From Lachnospiraceae bacterium OF09-6 (GTDB lineage Bacteria > Bacillota > Clostridia > Lachnospirales > Lachnospiraceae), in the NCBI GenBank assembly GCA_003435055.1, contig QUMM01000004.1, positions 62,001-126,000 on the forward strand: a DNA stretch of 64,000 nucleotides. Reading direction: 5' to 3'. The first letter of the stretch is position 1. Each line of letters opens with the position of its first letter. The translations under genes were made by a program, and so were the position numbers. Below, in pieces: positions 46,816 through 55,164 of this stretch. The notes under the pieces were generated by a model, which was not told the DNA's origin, did not search any database, and saw only the letters and a program-made list of their open reading frames with translations.

Positions 46816-48543
46816 ATGAATAATCAGGTATTGGATACGCAGCTTAATCTGGCTTTTGACGCTACGCTGGAGGAATTGGAAAAATCGCTGGATCTGGATG
46901 TGGGATATGACAGTCAGACCGGACAGTGGGAGGCAATCGTAAGATACGCAGGGGCTGGAAAGGGTGCTGAGGATCGAAGCCAGTCAGAGATGCAGGGATT
47001 GTCAGTAACCTGGCTGTCGGGTGGCTATGGAATCATAAGGGGAACGAAAGCTGCAATTGATGCATTTAGTGAAGATCCATTTGTAGAATATATTGAGAAA
47101 CCGAAACGGTTGTACTTTGCTACAGAGCAGGGAAAACTTGCTTCCTGTATGGAGCCATTACAGACCGGTTTCGGTTTTTCTTTATTTGGAAAAGGAATCC
47201 TGATTGCAGTGCTGGATTCTGGTATTGATTATACGCATCCGGAATTTCGAAATGCGGATGGCTCATCCAGAATACTGGCGATCTGGGATCAGACTGGAAA
47301 TGGAAATCCGCCGAAAGGGTTTACGGTGGGGACAGAGTACGGTCAGGAGGAGATAAACGAGTCATTAGGTAGCACACCACTCCCAATCAGAGATCTCAGT
47401 GGTCATGGAACAGCAGTAGCAGCCATTGCAGCAGGAAATAGTGGGGTGGCGCCACAGGCGCAGCTACTGGTGGTAAAATTGGGAAATCTGTCAGCAAGCA
47501 CATTTTCAAAGACCACGGAATTGATGATGGCCGTGGAATATGCCTATCAGAAAGCACTGGAGGTGCAGATGCCGCTGGTGATCAATCTCAGCTTTGGAAC
47601 GGTATATGGTCCACACAATGGTACCGGACTTCTGGAAACTTATCTGGATGAAATGATGGGGCGGTGGAAATCTGTGATTGTAGTGGGAACCGGAAATGAA
47701 GGAAATGCAGCGGGACATGTGCATAGTACGCTTCAAGGGGGCACGGATACAGTCATTCCATTCAGTGTGGCAGCAGGAGAGACGGGACTGAATGTGCAGG
47801 TATGGAAAAGCTATACGGATCAGTTCGACATTTCTTTGCAGGCACCGGACGGTACACAGATTGGACCGTTGTATGAAAATCTGGGACCACAGAGATATCG
47901 AATGAGCTCCACCAATCTGCTGATATATTATGGAAAACCATCGCCATTTATGATTTCGCAGGAGATTTATTTTGATTTTATACCAGATGGAGACTATGTA
48001 ACGGCAGGCATCTGGAGACTGATTCTAAAGCCGCAACGTCTGGCGGAGGGAGCTGTGGATCTGTGGCTTCCGGCTGTTGGAAGTCTGAATCCGGGAACCC
48101 GTTTCCTTCAGCCGATACCGGAGAATACGCTGACAGTGCCATCTACCGCAAGAAAGGTGATCTCAGTAGGGGCATATGATTCCAGGAGCAGGATTTACGC
48201 TTCGTTTTCCGGTCGGGGAAATCCACCCGGAGCCTATCCTCTCCCTGCTTTGTCTCAGGTAAAACCAGATCTGGTGGCACCTGGGGTAGACATCCAGACA
48301 GCGGCAGTCGGCGGTGGCTATATTTCTGTGACGGGAACCTCTTTTGCCACACCATTTGTATCCGGTGCAGCAGCCATGTTGATGGAATGGGGACTGGTGG
48401 ATGGCAATGATCCTTATCTGCATGGGGAAAAAGTGCGGGCATATCTGCAGAGAGGAGCACAGAGACTGCCGGGGTATCGGCAGTGGCCAAATGCAAGTGT
48501 GGGGTATGGGCGATTATGCCTTTCAGAGAGCATACCGAAATGA
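46816..48543 (+). CDS. S8 family serine peptidase, Csp-like subtilisin
   Basis: 575 residues, no signal peptide. A prodomain-like N-terminus (about 1-110) precedes the subtilisin core with the full triad: Asp134 in AVLDSGID, His197 in LSGHGTAVA, Ser509 in TGTSFATP; the oxyanion Asn is in GTGNEGNAAGH. A roughly 150-residue beta insert lies between His and Ser, as in clostridial CspA/B/C proteases. Those process a spore cortex hydrolase precursor in germination; here no cortex hydrolase is adjacent, so the role is open. All catalytic residues are present. Confidence 0.85.
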   Translation: MNNQVLDTQLNLAFDATLEELEKSLDLDVGYDSQTGQWEAIVRYAGAGKGAEDRSQSEMQGLSVTWLSGGYGIIRGTKAAIDAFSEDPFVEYIEKPKRLYFATEQGKLASCMEPLQTGFGFSLFGKGILIAVLDSGIDYTHPEFRNADGSSRILAIWDQTGNGNPPKGFTVGTEYGQEEINESLGSTPLPIRDLSGHGTAVAAIAAGNSGVAPQAQLLVVKLGNLSASTFSKTTELMMAVEYAYQKALEVQMPLVINLSFGTVYGPHNGTGLLETYLDEMMGRWKSVIVVGTGNEGNAAGHVHSTLQGGTDTVIPFSVAAGETGLNVQVWKSYTDQFDISLQAPDGTQIGPLYENLGPQRYRMSSTNLLIYYGKPSPFMISQEIYFDFIPDGDYVTAGIWRLILKPQRLAEGAVDLWLPAVGSLNPGTRFLQPIPENTLTVPSTARKVISVGAYDSRSRIYASFSGRGNPPGAYPLPALSQVKPDLVAPGVDIQTAAVGGGYISVTGTSFATPFVSGAAAMLMEWGLVDGNDPYLHGEKVRAYLQRGAQRLPGYRQWPNASVGYGRLCLSESIPK

Positions 48544-48555
48544 AGATGATAGATG

Positions 48556-48584
48556 TTGTAATAAATGAAAAAATATGCTACGAT
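48556..48584 (+). promoter_or_regulatory. Sigma-A promoter for the HTH/KilA-N pair
   Basis: TTGTAA and TACGAT are 17 bases apart, about 35 bases before the small HTH gene. Confidence 0.6.
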
Positions 48585-48617
48585 ACATACACAATGTGTA
48601 AATGAAAAGAGGAGAAA

Positions 48618-48812
48618 ATGGAAATAAAAGAATTACGAGAAAGTACCGGAATGAACAGAAAGGAATTTTGTGAATATTTTGAAATCCCATACAGAACAGT
48701 AACAGAGTGGGAACGAGGAACCAGAAAGATGCCAGATTATGTGTTACGCTTATTAGCATATAAAGCAAAGATGGAAAAACTCATCATAAAGGAAGATGTG
48801 AATGAAGAATAA
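48618..48812 (+). CDS. Small helix-turn-helix protein
   Basis: 64 residues with AGGAG ahead of the ATG. The sequence IKELRESTGMNRKEFCEYFEIPYRTVTEWERGTRKMP is a phage-type Cro/XRE helix-turn-helix of the short kind used by toxin-antitoxin and mobile-element proteins. It overlaps the KilA-N gene by 11 bases, so the two are coupled. It may repress its own promoter 35 bases upstream. Confidence 0.78.
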   Translation: MEIKELRESTGMNRKEFCEYFEIPYRTVTEWERGTRKMPDYVLRLLAYKAKMEKLIIKEDVNEE

Positions 48813-49659
48813 AATAATTGAGGTGCAAAATGTGCAGATTTCTATTTCGAAACAGGAGTTAGATGATTATATTTGTATTACAGATATTGCTAAGGCTAAA
48901 TCAGATTCTGTCAGGGCAGCAGATGTGGTAAGAAATTGGTTAAGAAATCGTGGTACTTTGGAATATTTGTCTGTATGGGAACAGATATATAATCCCAATT
49001 TTAAAGTGTTCGAATCCGAACACTTTAAAAAGCAAGCAGGGTTATTGACTTTTACACCTAGTGTTTCGGAATGGGTAAATGAAACAAATGCCATTGGATT
49101 ATATGTAAAACGTGGAAAATATGGTGGCACATATGCACACAAAGATATTGCATTTGAATTTGCATCTGCAATCAGTCCGGTATTTAAACTATATCTGATA
49201 AAAGAATTTCAACGGTTAAAGGAAGAAGAAAACAATTCTGAACAAAAGGAATGGGATGCAAAACGTTTTTTAAGTAAAAATAATTATCTGATCCAGACGG
49301 ATGCTGTAAAAAGATACTTGCTTCCTCAAATGAATTACAGAGAAAACCTTCAATGGCTGGCATATGCGGAAGAAGCAGACATATTAAATGTAGCATTATT
49401 TGGATTTACGGCGAAAGCATGGAGAGAGGCAAATCCTGAACTTGCGAAGAAAAACAATGTCAGAGATTTTGCAACTATCAATGAATTAACAGTTCTATCC
49501 AATCTGGAATCACATAATGCACAGATGCTGCGGGAAGGAAAAGGAGAAGAAGAAAGATTTAAAATATTGCAAGAGATTGCTGAATATCAGCTGAATGTCT
49601 TGAATGCAGCTGAAGAGATTAAAATGATAGAGAGTGATGGAGGAATGCCAGAGGTATGA
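48802..49659 (+). CDS. KilA-N domain protein
   Basis: 285 residues. Residues about 15-125 fit the KilA-N DNA-binding domain of phages and large DNA viruses: YICITDIAKAKSDSVRAADVVRNWLRNRGTLEYL to SEWVNETNAIGLYVKRGKYGGTYAHKDIAFEFASAISPVFKLYL. The C-terminal half is helical and charged, with QTDAVKRYLLPQMNYRENLQWLAYAEEADILNVALFG, a region seen in many bacterial KilA-N proteins. Codon use and AT content differ from neighbouring metabolic genes, suggesting transfer. Cellular role is unknown. Confidence 0.85.
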   Translation: MKNKIIEVQNVQISISKQELDDYICITDIAKAKSDSVRAADVVRNWLRNRGTLEYLSVWEQIYNPNFKVFESEHFKKQAGLLTFTPSVSEWVNETNAIGLYVKRGKYGGTYAHKDIAFEFASAISPVFKLYLIKEFQRLKEEENNSEQKEWDAKRFLSKNNYLIQTDAVKRYLLPQMNYRENLQWLAYAEEADILNVALFGFTAKAWREANPELAKKNNVRDFATINELTVLSNLESHNAQMLREGKGEEERFKILQEIAEYQLNVLNAAEEIKMIESDGGMPEV

Positions 49660-49740
49660 ATTTGAGGAGAATTTTGTAAAGTATTTTTCCTATATCATAA
49701 TATTTGATGTAGGATATAACAGCCAAGGAAGAGGAAAAAT

Positions 49741-50082
49741 ATGGATTACGTTTATAACTATAATGATATGCAATTTTTTGCCGAAACAAAAAATGATATA
49801 GAAGAAAGAATGCAGAGAAGGCTTACTTATTACAGAATGTACTTATATGCGTATATGGTTGGGAAAATCAGCAAAGAAAAGACGGAAGGCTGTGTAAAGA
49901 AAAGCAAGATGTCTTCGTTCTGGGACAAAGAAAGTTGTTTAGAGCAGAAAATATATAGGATGATGACAAAATGGAAGGTAAGACATCCTATAATGGGGAT
50001 TGTTCTTTGCACGATATTAGGAAGTGTGCTTCTTAGTTTGGTGACGGAAATTATTATAGATGCAATTATTATGATGCTATAA
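49741..50082 (+). CDS. Small membrane protein of unknown function
   Basis: 113 residues with GAGGAAAAAT before the ATG. The first 80 residues are polar and basic (many Lys, Arg, Tyr); about 84-112 form one hydrophobic segment (MGIVLCTILGSVLLSLVTEI). It is 81 bases after the KilA-N gene on the same strand and may share its transcript. I do not recognise it. Confidence 0.5.
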   Translation: MDYVYNYNDMQFFAETKNDIEERMQRRLTYYRMYLYAYMVGKISKEKTEGCVKKSKMSSFWDKESCLEQKIYRMMTKWKVRHPIMGIVLCTILGSVLLSLVTEIIIDAIIMML

Positions 50083-50085
50083 AAA

Positions 50086-50103
50086 GCCGCATATTTTTGC
50101 GGC
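50086..50103 (+). terminator. Short hairpin after the small membrane protein gene
   Basis: GCCGCA and TGCGGC pair across ATATTT. A related, longer hairpin (AAATATGCGG with CCGCATATTT, then T6) lies at 50494-50545. Confidence 0.45.
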
Positions 50104-50154
50104 GATTTGATCTTATTTTATGTATCGATATTACACAGGAAAAGGGGCGGCAGC

Positions 50155-50357
50155 ATGGATATAATTAAGTTAAAAGAAACGATACTCCAGGATAAGGTAT
50201 TTCTAATTCAGATATTCAAAAAATATTCGGTTTGGGAGAAAAAGAGAAGGCCAAGGCATCGAGACTTCTTACCAGTGCTGTTGAAGGTGGATATATTAAA
50301 GTAATGGACCCGGATACAACACCAAGATATAAAAAGTATATTCCATATTGGGCATAA
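50155..50357 (+). pseudogene. Winged-helix C-terminal fragment of an AlbA/RecG-like ATP-binding protein
   Basis: The first frame, from the ATG at 50155, reads MDIIKLKETILQDKVFL; the second, open from 50196, reads NSDIQKIFGLGEKEKAKASR through LLTSAVEGGYIKVMDPD to YKKYIPYWA and stop. One added base near 50204 joins them. The second part matches my memory of the winged-helix tail of Schlafen-AlbA_2 domain ATP-binding proteins common in Lachnospiraceae. Either a 66-residue stand-alone winged helix or a truncated remnant. Confidence 0.5.
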
Positions 50358-50991
50358 TTTAAGTTTCGCTAAGCTTGATTTGATAGGCTGGCTATAGTGG
50401 TAATAATATGACATTTGTTGCTGGATAAATGTGACAATGACGTTACATCCTCCCCACCTATTTTGTGACAATTATATAACGTCCTCTATACAGAAATATG
50501 CGGTTTTAAGCCATTTTCGTGGCAAAAAAGCCGCATATTTTTTGTAGCAATGACTTGACATCCTCGGGAGCATTATGTACAGCACAAAGTATCCCGCAGG
50601 AGTTGCAGAGAATATCGCTCATATATTGAATACGAAGAAGTAAGAAAAAAAGTTTATAGATTGATTTGAAAAATGCAAAATTTTTACAACTACTATTAGA
50701 TGTGGGATGATATAATAAGTACAGTGAAATTAGTTGAATTACCAGTTATCAAAAACTGAAAAAGAATACAAGCTTTTCGAAATCAGAAAGGGGCAAGATT
50801 TTGTCAATATGAAAATGCTTTTATGTGATTGACGGAGGCCATAGCAGTGAATATTAGATAAATTCAGAAGTAAAGTTAAAGGGAAAATTGGGCAGGCATA
50901 TATTTATATACAAAAAGATGTTCTTGTAAAAGAAGAAGTGATACATCTTCCGCTGTACATGGCGATGTTTTTGTAATAATTATAGAAAAAA
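50358..50991. other. Intergenic stretch with gene scraps, no complete gene
   Basis: Contents: a hairpin with T tract at 50494-50545; a tail-like frame reading MYSTKYPAGVAENIAHILNT at about 50574-50642; and a frame reading KGKIGQAYIYIQKDVLVKEE near 50877-50975, resembling the end of a secreted hydrolase. None has a start with a ribosome site. It is AT-rich and looks like decayed accessory DNA. Confidence 0.4.
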
Positions 50992-51135
50992 GGTAACTAT
51001 TCAGAACCCACTGTCCCGCGAGGTGTTTTGGCATGAAAATGCCAAAATCCCGAGACAGGCAAGGCAAAATCCCATCGCCGTAGGCGATTTTCAATGGATT
51101 TTGACTCGTAACTGTGAAGGTACTGAACGGTTACG
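50992..51135. repeat. Palindromic repeat, family A long form, with inner hairpins
   Basis: The outer arms (GGTAACTATTCAGAACCCACTGT at left is the inverse of the short form's right half; CACAG/CTGTGAAGGTACTGAACGG at right of its left half) bracket an insertion that itself holds hairpins GGCAT-GAAA-ATGCC and ATCGCC-GTA-GGCGAT. It ends 16 bases before the ribosome site of the IolG-like gene. Confidence 0.65.
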
Positions 51136-51163
51136 AAAAAAGATTTTAATGGAGGATATGGTA

Positions 51164-52195
51164 ATGATCAATTTAGGAATTATTGGGGCTGGAAGAATCG
51201 GAAAAGTGCATATAGAAAGCATCAGTACACAGATTCCGAATGCAAAAGTGAAGATGCTGGCAGATCCATTTATGGATGAAGAAAAAGAAGCATGGGCAAA
51301 AGGTAAAGGTGTGGAACAGGTGACGAAGGATTATCATGAAATCCTGAATAATCCGGAGATTGATGCGGTCTTGATCTGTTCCTCCACTGATACCCATGCT
51401 TCCATTTCTATAGAAGCAATTGAGTCAGACAAGCATGTATTCTGTGAGAAACCGGTAGATCATAGCATAGAAAAAATCAGGCAGGTACAGGAAGCGTTGA
51501 AGAAACATCCGGTGAAATATCAGGTAGGATTTAACCGTAGATTTGATCACAATTTTGAAGCAGTACAAAAAGCGGTAGCAGCCGGAAAGATTGGAACTTC
51601 TCATATTATTCGTATCACCTCCAGAGATCCGGAACCGCCAGCTCTGGCGTACATAAAAGTATCTGGCGGTATGTTCCTGGATATGACGATTCATGACTTT
51701 GACATGGCACGTTTCCTCGCAGGATGCAATGCAGAAGAGATTTATGTGCAGGCCGCAGTGCTGGTAGATCCGGCTATCGGAGAGGCTGGAGATGTAGATA
51801 CGGCAATCATCACGATGAGAATGGAAAATGGCAGTCTGGTGACGATAGACAACTCCAGAAAAGCAGTTTATGGCTATGATCAGAGAGTGGAAGTATTTGG
51901 ATCAGAAGGTATGATATCTGTGGGCAACGATACTACATCTTCAGCAGTAATCAGTACCGCAGAAGGCGTAACCGGAGAAAAACCATTATATTTCTTTCTG
52001 GAACGGTATATGCAGTCCTATGCAAAAGAAATACAGTGTTTCCTACAGGCAGTTGAACAGGATACGGATACGCCTCTTGGAATCATAGACGGACTGGAGG
52101 CGGTACGTATGGGACTGGCAGCCAGAAAATCATTGGAAGAACATCGTCCTGTGAAGATATCCGAGATAATAACAAATGTGGAAGAACAGGAGTAA
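51164..52195 (+). CDS. iolG: Gfo/Idh/MocA dehydrogenase, inositol 2-dehydrogenase-like
   Basis: 343 residues from the ATG at 51164, chosen because GGAGGA lies seven bases upstream; the longer frame runs through the palindromic repeat. The Rossmann motif is GIIGAGRIGKVH, followed by CEKPVDHS (catalytic Lys) and the C-terminal sheet domain with GFNRRFDHNF and SGGMFLDMTIHDFDMARFL (the D/H pair of myo-inositol dehydrogenase). It oxidises myo-inositol or a related cyclitol or sugar with NAD. No other iol gene is present in the window, so substrate is uncertain. Confidence 0.83.
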   Translation: MINLGIIGAGRIGKVHIESISTQIPNAKVKMLADPFMDEEKEAWAKGKGVEQVTKDYHEILNNPEIDAVLICSSTDTHASISIEAIESDKHVFCEKPVDHSIEKIRQVQEALKKHPVKYQVGFNRRFDHNFEAVQKAVAAGKIGTSHIIRITSRDPEPPALAYIKVSGGMFLDMTIHDFDMARFLAGCNAEEIYVQAAVLVDPAIGEAGDVDTAIITMRMENGSLVTIDNSRKAVYGYDQRVEVFGSEGMISVGNDTTSSAVISTAEGVTGEKPLYFFLERYMQSYAKEIQCFLQAVEQDTDTPLGIIDGLEAVRMGLAARKSLEEHRPVKISEIITNVEEQE

Positions 52196-52239
52196 AGCCT
52201 TCCTATAAATTCAGATAGAAAGGTGCGGAGATTTTACAT

Positions 52240-52824
52240 ATGAAAAAAAACAAGAAAAAGGGATTTACACTGGCAGAGTTGTTGATTGTTGTTGCAATTA
52301 TTGCGGTACTGGTTGCCATATCAATTCCAATATTTAACAGTCAGCTGGAAAAGGCACGAAAAGCGGTAGACATGCAGAATGCGCGGAACATTGAGTCAGC
52401 ATTGATGGCTGCTTTCACGGATGGAACAATACAGGTTCCAGAAACAGTAGACCAAAAAGGAGATGGAAACGGAGCATGGGTAACGATTTGCCGTGATTCA
52501 CAAAGTGTACCAAAGGACTATGGGTTTATGGGAAGCAGAACAACATTTTGTGGTGCTAATAAAGGGATAACAGTAAATGGAAATCTGGCGGGAGAGTGGA
52601 ATCAATATAATAATGATATTGCCAAAGTATTATCAGAAGCCGGAATAAATGTCTCGAATTTGAAGATCAGGAGCAATGGAAAAAGTGATGGATGGGATTG
52701 GATTATTATAGAAGTTGGATATAACAGCAATGGATTCTATTCCCGCATGTATAGTGGATTCAAAGGTGAGGCATCAGGGGCGGATCGTGCAGGTGTCACA
52801 AACATTGAAAAACAGATCGGTTAG
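52240..52824 (+). CDS. Type IV prepilin-like protein (orphan)
   Basis: 194 residues. The class III signal is KKKG-FTLAELLIVVAIIAV, cut after Gly8, giving Phe1 and Glu5 of the mature pilin, then a roughly 20-residue hydrophobic helix. The rest is a soluble domain with two Cys (CRDS and FCGA) and aromatic-rich end. No prepilin peptidase, PilB/PilT ATPase or platform protein lies in the window. It would need assembly genes elsewhere. AGGTGCGGAG is a weak ribosome site about 12 bases upstream. Confidence 0.85.
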   Translation: MKKNKKKGFTLAELLIVVAIIAVLVAISIPIFNSQLEKARKAVDMQNARNIESALMAAFTDGTIQVPETVDQKGDGNGAWVTICRDSQSVPKDYGFMGSRTTFCGANKGITVNGNLAGEWNQYNNDIAKVLSEAGINVSNLKIRSNGKSDGWDWIIIEVGYNSNGFYSRMYSGFKGEASGADRAGVTNIEKQIG

Positions 52825-52916
52825 TATCGTTTTTTACAATACAACTCCCTTCAAAACGATTATGATATGAATAAATCAAAACAAAATTAATTACAAATCG
52901 AAAAAACTGATAAGTC

Positions 52917-52963
52917 AGCCGAGGATGTCTGCACATAATCGCAGATGTCCCCGGCTGTTTTTA
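52917..52963 (+). terminator. Terminator after the prepilin gene
   Basis: CAGCCGAGGATGTCTGC pairs with GCAGATGTCCCCGGCTG apart from one mismatch, followed by TTTTTATT. Confidence 0.88.
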
Positions 52964-53028
52964 TTCAATGGGTGCCAGTGGGGACGGTGTTTTCTGGCTC
53001 TCAGGCTTCAAATTTCTGGCTCAGGAAA

Positions 53029-54779
53029 GGGTTCTTCCGCAATTATCCGTTCATGGCACTTGAACAGATAAGTTTTGCAGCCAGAAGATCCTTTCCAAAG
53101 CGGCCATACATAGTACGCTTTATCATTTTTAATTTACTGTTTGTTCCTTCCACAAATCCATTTGATAATGGACTTGCTACAGCATTTTCTACTGCTGGTA
53201 AATCTCTTTCAAGACCGGAAGCAAAACGGGAAATCTCTTTTAAACTACTATTTTTATATTTTTCAATAAACAGATACAAATATGGTATACTCTTTCGTTC
53301 AAAAATTTCCCGGAATTCCCGAATACAGGATGTTAAGATTCTTATCTGGGGATAATTGTCCAACAAATAAGATTTGTGCTCATTTGTTATCTCGCTGTTC
53401 ATCCAAAGGAAACGAAATACCCCGGATCTTGATATATGATCATATTTCTGAAGTTTTTTCTTTTTTTGAATGGCTTCGGATGAAGAGCTTTTGTACATAG
53501 CAACATCCATATGAAAACGTTTTATGATTTTGTTCATATAATCATACGCTGCCGTCTGCTTTCCTGTGTATCCTTTTGAAATGAGGCTATGATAAATATC
53601 TTTCCTGCATACACCGGCAGATAGTTCTTTGATGATGTAATCGTAAAATTGAACCATTCCACTGCGGAAGTTTCTACGGCACAACGAATCATAATCACCT
53701 TCAAGGTATTTTGCCACCGTATTTCTACTACAGTGAAGAATTTTCGATATTGCGCGATAACTATATCCAGCTTCAAAATACTCATGAATTGATACATATA
53801 ACTGTACACTTTTGGGATTATAATCAAGCGATTTATCCACATCGCAATGCATTTTTTTTACCATCAACAGATTTTTCATTCGTCTTCTGCATATCGTAAT
53901 CTTTTGGTATTTTAATATCTACAGGAAGTACAGCATTAACGGTGTTTTTAATAGCTTCCAGCAGATTTTGATGAAGATGGAATCTATCAGCTATCTGCAT
54001 TGCGTCTGGCAATACTTCTTGAATAGCAGAGGAATAAGCACTTGCTCTGTCGCGTGTAACTGCTTTAATGTGTTTGTTGTTTTTAAGCCATTCTTTAAGA
54101 GAATTTCCATCGCGGCCATCCAGTATGGCAACTGGTTTATGCGTTGATTGATCAACAATAATTGTTCCATAGGTATGACGCTTTTTAAATGCAAAATCAT
54201 CAACGCCAACAATATTTCCGCATTCAACTACAGGTTGCACACGATATTGTTTTGTTAAAAGACGTATGACGCTGTCTCCGCTAATTTGAAGATTCATAGC
54301 ACGACAGATACGGGCGCATCCTTCACAACTGGTTTCCATTGCTAATGTACAAATGAAATCAGCACAACGCTCTGTCATACGACCATAGTAACTTAAAAAT
54401 CCATCAAAATCTTCAACAAATGTTGTTTTAGAACAAGCATCATTGTTGCAAATATATTCATGGGCTGTTATGGAAAGGCGTGTTGTTTTTCCAAGAATTG
54501 GAAGATCCTGTACTTTCCGTAAATAAGTACCGTGATAATTCGTTGTTTCATAACCGCATTCTGGACATTTACATGAATGTGTCCTAGATCGCAGTTTTAT
54601 GTGGACAGTACAATTATCCTGCTTAATAGATTCTATTGCCATTAATTCATTGGGGAAAAATGTATTCATTTGTAGTAGTGAATCATTCATTTGTATATAT
54701 TCCTCTCTGTTAATGACATAAGTTTATCATACTTATGAATTAATTAAAAGTGCAAAAACGGATAATTGCGGAAGAACCC
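53029..54779 (-). mobile_element. ISL3 family insertion sequence
   Basis: Perfect 23-base terminal inverted repeats at 53029-53051 and 54757-54779, beginning GGGTTCTTCCGCAATTATCC. AGGAAA abuts both ends (53023-53028 and 54780-54785) as a direct target repeat; six bases is shorter than the eight usually quoted for the family. Length is 1,751 bases. Transposase is on the minus strand. Confidence 0.9.
53043..54690 (-). pseudogene. ISL3 family transposase, split by a frame change at an A8 run
   Basis: The first frame (54690 to 53833) has the zinc ribbon CKCPECGYETTNYHGTYLRKVQDLP, a second Cys pair, and the DDE core start VVECGNIVGVDDFAFKKRHTYGTIIVD with DRASAYSSAIQEVLPDAMQIADRFHLHQNLLEAI. The second (53879 to 53043) has the helix-turn-helix-like YSYRAISKILHCSRNTVAKYL and the final NGFVEGTNSKLKMIKRTMYGRFG carrying the catalytic Glu. 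The change is +1 at GGTAAAAAAAATG near 53850. One A fewer would fuse the frames, so this is either an extra base in the consensus, a true mutation, or slippage expression; the opposite sign sets it apart from the other breaks in the window. Confidence 0.88.
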
Positions 54780-54826
54780 AGGAAAGCCAGAAAACACCGT
54801 CCCCACTGGTAGAAAGGAGAAAGGAT

Positions 54827-55153
54827 ATGGGAACACGTATTACAGAACATCCGATTTTGGGAGTACCGCAGAAGGGCAGTCTGGTCAGCTTTACCTATGA
54901 TGGCAAGAAGATTCAGGGCTATGAGGGAGAACCGATTGCGGCGGCTTTGAAAGCAGCAGGTATTCAGATTCACCGGTATACAAAAAAAGAACATACACCG
55001 CGCGGCATCTTCTGTGCGATTGGACGATGCACGGACTGTGTCATGGTAGTGGATGGCGTGCCGAATGTGCGAACCTGTGTGACGCCATTGAAGGCAGGAA
55101 TGAAGATTCAGACCCAATATGGCGTATCAGCAGAACCTTTTGAAAAACAATAG
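54827..55153 (+). CDS. (2Fe-2S)-binding subunit of an amine/imino-acid oxidoreductase (HcnA-like)
   Basis: 108 residues. Ferredoxin-like ligands are spaced FCAIGRCTDC and, 11 residues on, RTC (C-x4-C-x2-C-x11-C), as in HcnA and the small subunit of sarcosine and hydroxyproline dehydrogenases. VSFTYDGKKIQGYEGEPIAAALKAAGI is the N-terminal beta-grasp. It begins the operon, 47 bases after the IS end, with AAAGGAG upstream, and is followed 11 bases later by its FAD partner. Confidence 0.87.
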   Translation: MGTRITEHPILGVPQKGSLVSFTYDGKKIQGYEGEPIAAALKAAGIQIHRYTKKEHTPRGIFCAIGRCTDCVMVVDGVPNVRTCVTPLKAGMKIQTQYGVSAEPFEKQ

Positions 55154-55164
55154 CAGGAGATGAG

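Larger units (their letters stand above)
52975..54809. repeat. Palindrome of 25-base arms split by an IS element
   Basis: The left arm 52975-52999 (starts CCAGTGGGGACGG, ends TTCTGGCT) is the exact inverse of the right arm 54785-54809. If the ISL3 element and one copy of AGGAAA are removed, the site becomes a 78-base stem-loop with a 28-base loop. The GGGGACG core also occurs in hairpins near 4785 and 28810. Confidence 0.75.

Noticed and set aside
50358..51135. Repeats considered as a CRISPR array
   Set aside because: Palindromic hairpins are not regularly spaced and no direct repeat-spacer unit recurs.
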